Under the pieces are notes generated by a model. The model had not been told where the DNA came from, ran no database searches, and saw only the letters and a list, made by a program, of their open reading frames with translations. A stretch of DNA of 10,175 nt from Gammaproteobacteria bacterium (GTDB lineage: Bacteria > Pseudomonadota > Gammaproteobacteria > Chromatiales > Chromatiaceae): the NCBI GenBank assembly GCA_019136395.1, contig JAGVUH010000243.1, forward strand, positions 1 through 10,175. Direction: 5' to 3'. The translations under genes were made by a program, and so were the position numbers. Shown here in pieces: positions 7,092-10,175 of the stretch. How positions within the stretch are numbered: the stretch's first letter is position 1; each line of letters opens with the position of its first letter.

Positions 7092-8083
7092 CCTGGCGCA
7101 CCCCCGCGGCGCGCCTGGCGCTGCTGGAGCTGGTCACCTGCGGTCAGCTCAAACGCCGCCAGGGACAAGCGGCCGCCTTTGACACCCTGGCCGAACTGCC
7201 CTGGACGCGCACCCGCGGGCGGCGCCAGGTCATCGCCGTGGCGCCGGAACGGGCAGCGGACCTGGAGGCCCTGCTCACGCGGGTGTGGCCCGCCTGGCGG
7301 GACGTCCAGGCCCGGATGCAGGCCGCCGGGCTGACGCCCACCCCCGAGGGCTATGCCCGCTATCAGGATCGCGAACGCGCTGCGGCCCTGCCGCGTCTGC
7401 CGCCGCGACTCAATCGCCACACCGCGGCCGCGCTGACCGCGGCACACTCCAAAACCACGCTCACGCCGGAGCGACACGCCGCGCTGGGGGCGGCCCAGCT
7501 CACCCATGATGGCATCATTCGTCTGCGGCCGCCGAGGGGATTGACGGCGGTGACCCGTGCCGGGACCCTGGATCTGAGCGCCATGGCGGCCTGCCTCGGC
7601 GAGGTCGCCTTGCCCGAACGCGCCTTCCTCGACGGACTCGAACTGCGGGGGGCGCTGCGGGCAGTGATGCTGGTGGAAAACCTCGGGGCCTGGCGTGACA
7701 TGCCGCGCCCCCCGGGCTGGCTGCTGGCCCTGGTGCCGGGCTGGGAGACGACCACCGCGCGGCGACTGATCGAGGTCTGCCGCGGCACGCCCCTGGTCCA
7801 TTTTGGCGATCTCGATCCCGACGGCGTGAGAATTTATCTCCACCTACGCCGTCACGCGCCGGACCTGCGCTGGTTCGTGCCGGCGTTCTGGTTTGCGGAC
7901 GGCGCCACGGTGCGCGAGCGCAAGGGGGGATGGCCGCGGGACCTGGACCTGTCGTTTGCCCCGCCTGCGGTGCAGGCGCTGGCCGCCCGCGGGCAGTGGA
8001 TGGAACAGGAGCAGCTGGTCCTGGATCCGCGCCTGGAGGCGGCCCTAGAGGAGCTGCTGCGGGCCCCGCCGCCGGCGAGTTAG
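7088..8083 (+). CDS. jetD: JetD/MksG-like Toprim protein (topoisomerase VI A-like, DUF2220 type), putative DNA nuclease
   Basis: The 331-aa product starts at ATG 7088, which overlaps the mukB TGA (ATGA), so it is part of the operon and probably translationally coupled. The Toprim half has VMLVENLGAW (Glu197) and LVHFGDLDPDGVRIYLHLRR (Asp241, Asp243). These are the acidic metal-binding residues of the Toprim fold, in the 'GDLD..G..I...LR' form typical of JetD and topoisomerase VI A proteins. The C-terminal WMEQEQL resembles the conserved EQE segment of DUF2220. JetD is the Wadjet subunit that cuts circular DNA after the SMC complex extrudes it. The N-terminal region (1-190) is divergent and the protein is somewhat shorter than the JetD length I expect (nearer 380-400). 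The topo VI-type tyrosine is not expected in JetD and I could not identify one. Function is inferred from family and position. Confidence 0.85.
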   Translation: MTWRTPAARLALLELVTCGQLKRRQGQAAAFDTLAELPWTRTRGRRQVIAVAPERAADLEALLTRVWPAWRDVQARMQAAGLTPTPEGYARYQDRERAAALPRLPPRLNRHTAAALTAAHSKTTLTPERHAALGAAQLTHDGIIRLRPPRGLTAVTRAGTLDLSAMAACLGEVALPERAFLDGLELRGALRAVMLVENLGAWRDMPRPPGWLLALVPGWETTTARRLIEVCRGTPLVHFGDLDPDGVRIYLHLRRHAPDLRWFVPAFWFADGATVRERKGGWPRDLDLSFAPPAVQALAARGQWMEQEQLVLDPRLEAALEELLRAPPPAS

Positions 8084-8280
8084 TCCGGTCCGTGACGGGT
8101 GGCGGGGGCGGGTGGCGTCGCCGCCGCGTGGTAGCGGGTCCAGGCCGCCAAGGCGATCCGGGCATAGGGCGAAGGTTTGTCGTCCTCCGCCACCGCCAGC
8201 CAGCCGTCGGCGTCGGCGTAGCGGCGCGCGGCCCAGCGCAACAGGCGAAGGTACCGGGCGCGGTCCGGGCGAGCATGCAT
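8080..8280 (-). CDS. 66-aa protein of unknown function, coupled to the helicase gene
   Basis: I do not recognise the family. The protein begins MHARPDRARYLRLLRWAARR and continues YADADGWLAVAEDDKPSPYARIALAAWTRY, ending in an alanine/proline-rich tail. It is basic at the N-terminus, has aromatic residues typical of a folded helical domain, and shows no membrane segment or cysteine pair. Third codon positions are strongly G/C, like the real genes here. The ATG (8280-8278) directly follows the helicase TAG (8283-8281) with no spacer and only a weak ribosome binding site, so termination-reinitiation is likely. The TAA at the other end overlaps the jetD TAG by two bases on the opposite strand. This location suggests an accessory subunit or antitoxin-like partner, but nothing in the sequence proves it. 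Confidence 0.6.
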   Translation of the reverse strand: MHARPDRARYLRLLRWAARRYADADGWLAVAEDDKPSPYARIALAAWTRYHAAATPPAPATRHGPD

Positions 8281-9864
8281 CTAGGCCGCCAGCCCAGCGG
8301 CCAGGTTGCGGAGCTCGTTGGCCACCAGCGGTGGCACGGACAGGGCGCGCTTGGCCCGGGTGAGGGCGACATAGAGCAAGCGCAACTCCTCGACGCTGCG
8401 CTTGGCCCGGCCGGCGAAATCGTGACTCAGGGCGACGTTGGTAAACTCCAGCCCCTTCGATTGATGAGCGGTGGTCAGTATCACGTCCGCCGAAGCGGCG
8501 GGCTTGGAACTGAACCCGGACAGGGACTCCACCATGCGCGCCGCGGCCGCGCTGTCCTGCTCGACCATGCGGAGCAGGGGAGCGGCGTCAATGTCGTCCT
8601 CAAGTTCTTCCTTGAGCGCCGCCCAATGGCGCGCATGCTGAATCCGGGGGTCCTGGACCTGGTGCCACTGGTTGTTGTAGGCCAGGCACAGATCCCGCAG
8701 CAAGGCCACCAAAGGGCCAATGTTACGGGTGCAATGGACCTTCTTGCCTTGGGCGCTTTCCGTGATCACGCTCTCCAGCATCGCGCTGTTCGTGCGAAAC
8801 AGCCGGGCATGACGTTCCTGGGCATTGAAGGGTCGATCATCCGGCCCCCGTCCCTCCAGGAAATACGGCGAACCCAGCAACCGCAGCACCTCGTTGGCGC
8901 GGGCGGCGATCGCCGGACCGAAGCGAAATGAGACCGTCAGCGGCAGTTCTTCCCCCTCCAGACCGTCCAGGGCATCGACACTGCCGCGCCAGCCATAGAT
9001 TTGTTGACGGGAATCACCGACGGCAATGATCCGCCCACGATGCTGATGGACGATGGCAAGCATGACCGGATTGAGATCCTGTGCCTCATCCACCAGCAGC
9101 AGGTCCGTGTCGATCACCGCGCCGGCCAGTTGCCACGCCTTCAGATAAACATCATGCGGCAGTGGTAACGGCACGCCGGGGCGACGGGAGGCATAGGCGT
9201 CATAGGCCACCTGCGCCTTTTCCGCGAGATAGACGAGTGACCGACCCACATCCTCCTTGACGCGCCGCTCGCCGGCGGCGGAAAGCGTGTTATCGGGGCC
9301 CAGTAAATGCGGCGGCCCGGACTCGAGGAGAAGCGTGGTGAGATCCTCCTCAAGGCGGCGCCGAAACAGGCCGGGCACGTGATACCAGGCGGGATTGGCG
9401 TCCGCGGAATGGAGAAAGGCGCGTAAGGTGGCGGCGACAGCGGCATAGGTTTCCGCGCGGGACATGCCGTCGCCCGCCGGGGAGATATCTCCGCAGATGG
9501 CGCGCAGATCAGTTACGCGGATGTTGCCCACCGTGCGCCCCGGAAACCAGTCGCGCGTGGCGGCCAAGGCCAGGCCGTGAAAGGTCTTGATCAGCACGCG
9601 TCCGGGGTCGAACGTGCGCTCCGCGGCGCGGCACATCTTGCTGTTGAAGACCAGGTAGTGAATGCGCAGCCCGGGTGGGGTGTCGTTGACGACTGCCCGC
9701 AGGGTGGTGGTCTTGCCAGTGCCAGCCAGCGCCTGAACCCGCACGCTGCCCCGGCGGGCCGCATCCACAATGGCCTCTTGTTCGTCCGTGAGCGGGAAGC
9801 CATCAATCATCCGCCCACGCACGGCGGGTTGATCAAACAGGCTGGGTGTGTTGTGGTCTTTCAC
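8281..9864 (-). CDS. UvrD-family superfamily I DNA helicase, FBH1-like
   Basis: With GTG at 9864 the protein has 527 aa and a full set of SF1A motifs. These are Q motif FPLTDEQEAI (about 23-32), Walker A ALAGTGKTT (Lys51), Ia YLVFNSKM, Ib IKTFHGLAL, II LLLVDEAQD (Asp259, Glu260), III IIAVGDSRQQIYGWRG (about 279-294), IV LTVSFRFG, V TTAHQSKGLEF (464-474) and VI LRLLYVALTRAKRAL (494-508). PLPHDVYLKAWQL just before motif II and the SFRFG block resemble FBH1-type helicases, which remodel recombination intermediates, more than UvrD or Rep. It is an ATP-driven 3'-5' ssDNA translocase by family. No nuclease domain is seen. The frame is open up to ATG 9975, but the extra 37 residues look non-coding and contain the inverted repeat at 9899-9927, so I prefer GTG 9864 (PSLFDQP begins at about residue 7). 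ATG 9810 is a second alternative. Confidence 0.88.
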   Translation of the reverse strand: MKDHNTPSLFDQPAVRGRMIDGFPLTDEQEAIVDAARRGSVRVQALAGTGKTTTLRAVVNDTPPGLRIHYLVFNSKMCRAAERTFDPGRVLIKTFHGLALAATRDWFPGRTVGNIRVTDLRAICGDISPAGDGMSRAETYAAVAATLRAFLHSADANPAWYHVPGLFRRRLEEDLTTLLLESGPPHLLGPDNTLSAAGERRVKEDVGRSLVYLAEKAQVAYDAYASRRPGVPLPLPHDVYLKAWQLAGAVIDTDLLLVDEAQDLNPVMLAIVHQHRGRIIAVGDSRQQIYGWRGSVDALDGLEGEELPLTVSFRFGPAIAARANEVLRLLGSPYFLEGRGPDDRPFNAQERHARLFRTNSAMLESVITESAQGKKVHCTRNIGPLVALLRDLCLAYNNQWHQVQDPRIQHARHWAALKEELEDDIDAAPLLRMVEQDSAAAARMVESLSGFSSKPAASADVILTTAHQSKGLEFTNVALSHDFAGRAKRSVEELRLLYVALTRAKRALSVPPLVANELRNLAAGLAA

Positions 9865-9898
9865 GGCCCTTATCCCTATGGTTAGCGATGGGGTATGC

Positions 9899-9927
9899 CC
9901 ACCTGCGAGAGGGGAAAAGGCAGGTGG
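9899..9927. repeat. perfect 8-bp-arm inverted repeat upstream of the helicase gene
   Basis: CCACCTGC (9899-9906) and GCAGGTGG (9920-9927) are perfect complements around a 13-nt purine-rich spacer. The centre-to-centre distance of the arms is 21 bp, two helical turns, which suits a dimeric regulator. It lies 35-63 bp upstream of the preferred helicase start, so it could be an operator or an mRNA leader hairpin. There is no T-run, so it is not a terminator. Confidence 0.55.
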
Positions 9928-9982
9928 TGACAGACGGCAGGATGACAGCTTATCAAGCGTGATGATGCCTGGCAAGACGAAG

Positions 9983-9999
9983 CATTACCGACCTATTAT
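9983..9999 (-). repeat. flanking repeat copy C (ATAAnnGGTCGGTAATG)
   Basis: On the + strand this reads CATTACCGACC followed by taTTAT. On the - strand it is ATAAtaGGTCGGTAATG, matching copy A (426-442) at 15 of 17 positions and sharing a perfect 11-mer with it. It is about 120 bp upstream of the helicase start and oppositely oriented to copy A, so A and C form inverted repeats about 9.5 kb apart that enclose all six genes. TATTAT at 9994-9999 could also serve as a rightward -10 box, though no good -35 is visible. Confidence 0.6.
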
Positions 10000-10153
10000 T
10001 GAGCCGGGCGAAGCGTCGCGGGCGGCATGGCGCGCGGCCGGGTGTCCTGGCTACCGCGGGAGCAACGGTGTCCGGTTAAAGTCATAGGTAGGCCCTCAAC
10101 ATTGGCGCCAACTCGCGTTCATAGAGCCCTGGAGAGGCTGGTTTGAGGAAACA

Positions 10154-10175
10154 ATGCTTGAAGAACCGGAGGACC
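10154..10175 (+). CDS. possible start of a gene leaving the window (7 codons visible)
   Basis: ATG at 10154 follows a purine-rich TGAGGA at 10144-10149, four bases upstream, a credible ribosome binding site. The visible codons give MLEEPED and then the window ends. Repeat copy C with its TATTAT could lie in its upstream region. Identity cannot be determined from seven codons, and the start may be chance. Confidence 0.3.

Larger units (their letters stand above)
9865..10153. other. non-coding right flank
   Basis: Apart from the inverted repeat at 9899-9927 and repeat copy C, the only structure seen is a perfect 10-bp palindrome, TTGGCGCCAA at 10102-10111. A + strand frame open through 9848-10087 has no ribosome binding site and no recognisable product, and I treat it as chance. 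I could not place a convincing promoter for the helicase gene here. Confidence 0.45.

Noticed and set aside
631..8083. Direct assignment to a named Wadjet type (I, II or III)
   Set aside because: Gene order fits, but the first three proteins match MukF, MukE and MukB rather than the JetA, JetB and JetC families I can recall, so naming a type would overstate the evidence.
8060..8100. Terminator between jetD and the convergent gene
   Set aside because: The stop codons overlap and there is no hairpin with a T-run on either strand nearby.
7930..8931. 333-codon open frame on the + strand
   Set aside because: It is antisense to the helicase and the 66-aa gene, starts within jetD and has a glycine/proline/arginine-rich start typical of shadow frames.
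335..9958. 9-mer TTATCAAGC at 335-343 and 9950-9958, in both flanks
   Set aside because: It is a direct repeat of only nine bases with no extension and may be chance; it is much weaker than the CATTACCGAC repeat.
9865..9975. N-terminal extension of the helicase to ATG 9975
   Set aside because: The 37 extra residues show no family resemblance, and the segment contains an inverted repeat expected of regulatory DNA. It is not strictly excluded.
9848..10087. 79-codon + strand frame in the right flank
   Set aside because: It has no ribosome binding site, overlaps the helicase start region antisense and resembles no protein I know.
1..10175. CRISPR array, tRNA or rRNA gene
   Set aside because: No regularly spaced repeat series, cloverleaf-like segment or rRNA signature was seen on either strand.

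Overview
The window is G+C-rich and dominated by a compact four-gene operon on the + strand (631-8083). In order it encodes a MukF-type kleisin, a MukE-type subunit, a full-length MukB-type SMC ATPase and a Toprim-fold protein of the JetD/MksG (DUF2220, topoisomerase VI A-like) kind. The first three proteins align by eye with E. coli MukF, MukE and MukB along their whole lengths (439, 229 and 1472 aa, against about 440, 234 and 1486). In enterobacteria mukFEB is a housekeeping chromosome-organising locus beside smtA and has no nuclease gene. Here it carries a fourth gene whose order and type match Wadjet (jetABCD) and mksFEBG anti-plasmid systems. The best reading is a Wadjet-like plasmid-defence or DNA-surveillance module built on a canonical long-armed MukBEF. 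I do not know of a described type with this combination, but I could not search.

On the - strand, pointing at the operon, lie a superfamily I UvrD-family helicase that resembles FBH1 (about 8281-9864) and, directly abutting its stop codon, a 66-aa unknown protein (8080-8280). The small gene's stop overlaps the jetD stop, so the two transcription units converge with no spacer or terminator. Gene compactness and shared flanking motifs suggest that helicase and condensin belong to one accessory module.

The left flank (1-630) has no complete gene. It holds two hairpins that look like IS200/IS605-family right ends (omega-RNA 3' ends) in opposite orientations, a possible TnpB C-terminal tail running off the left edge, a short perfect hairpin, and a region of visibly lower G+C with a plausible sigma-70 promoter for mukF. 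A 10-bp word (CATTACCGAC) occurs three times. Two copies are inverted upstream of mukF and one lies beyond the helicase gene on the right. The two outer copies extend to a 17-bp imperfect match. All three are non-coding and they bracket the module, so they may be shared operators or ends of a mobile unit.

The right flank (9865-10175) holds an 8-bp-arm inverted repeat ahead of the helicase, the third copy of the repeat, a 10-bp palindrome and possibly the first codons of a further + strand gene at the edge.

The organism is probably a high-G+C gammaproteobacterium, because the Muk proteins are so close to the enterobacterial ones and MukBEF is mainly gammaproteobacterial. The genus cannot be read from this window.
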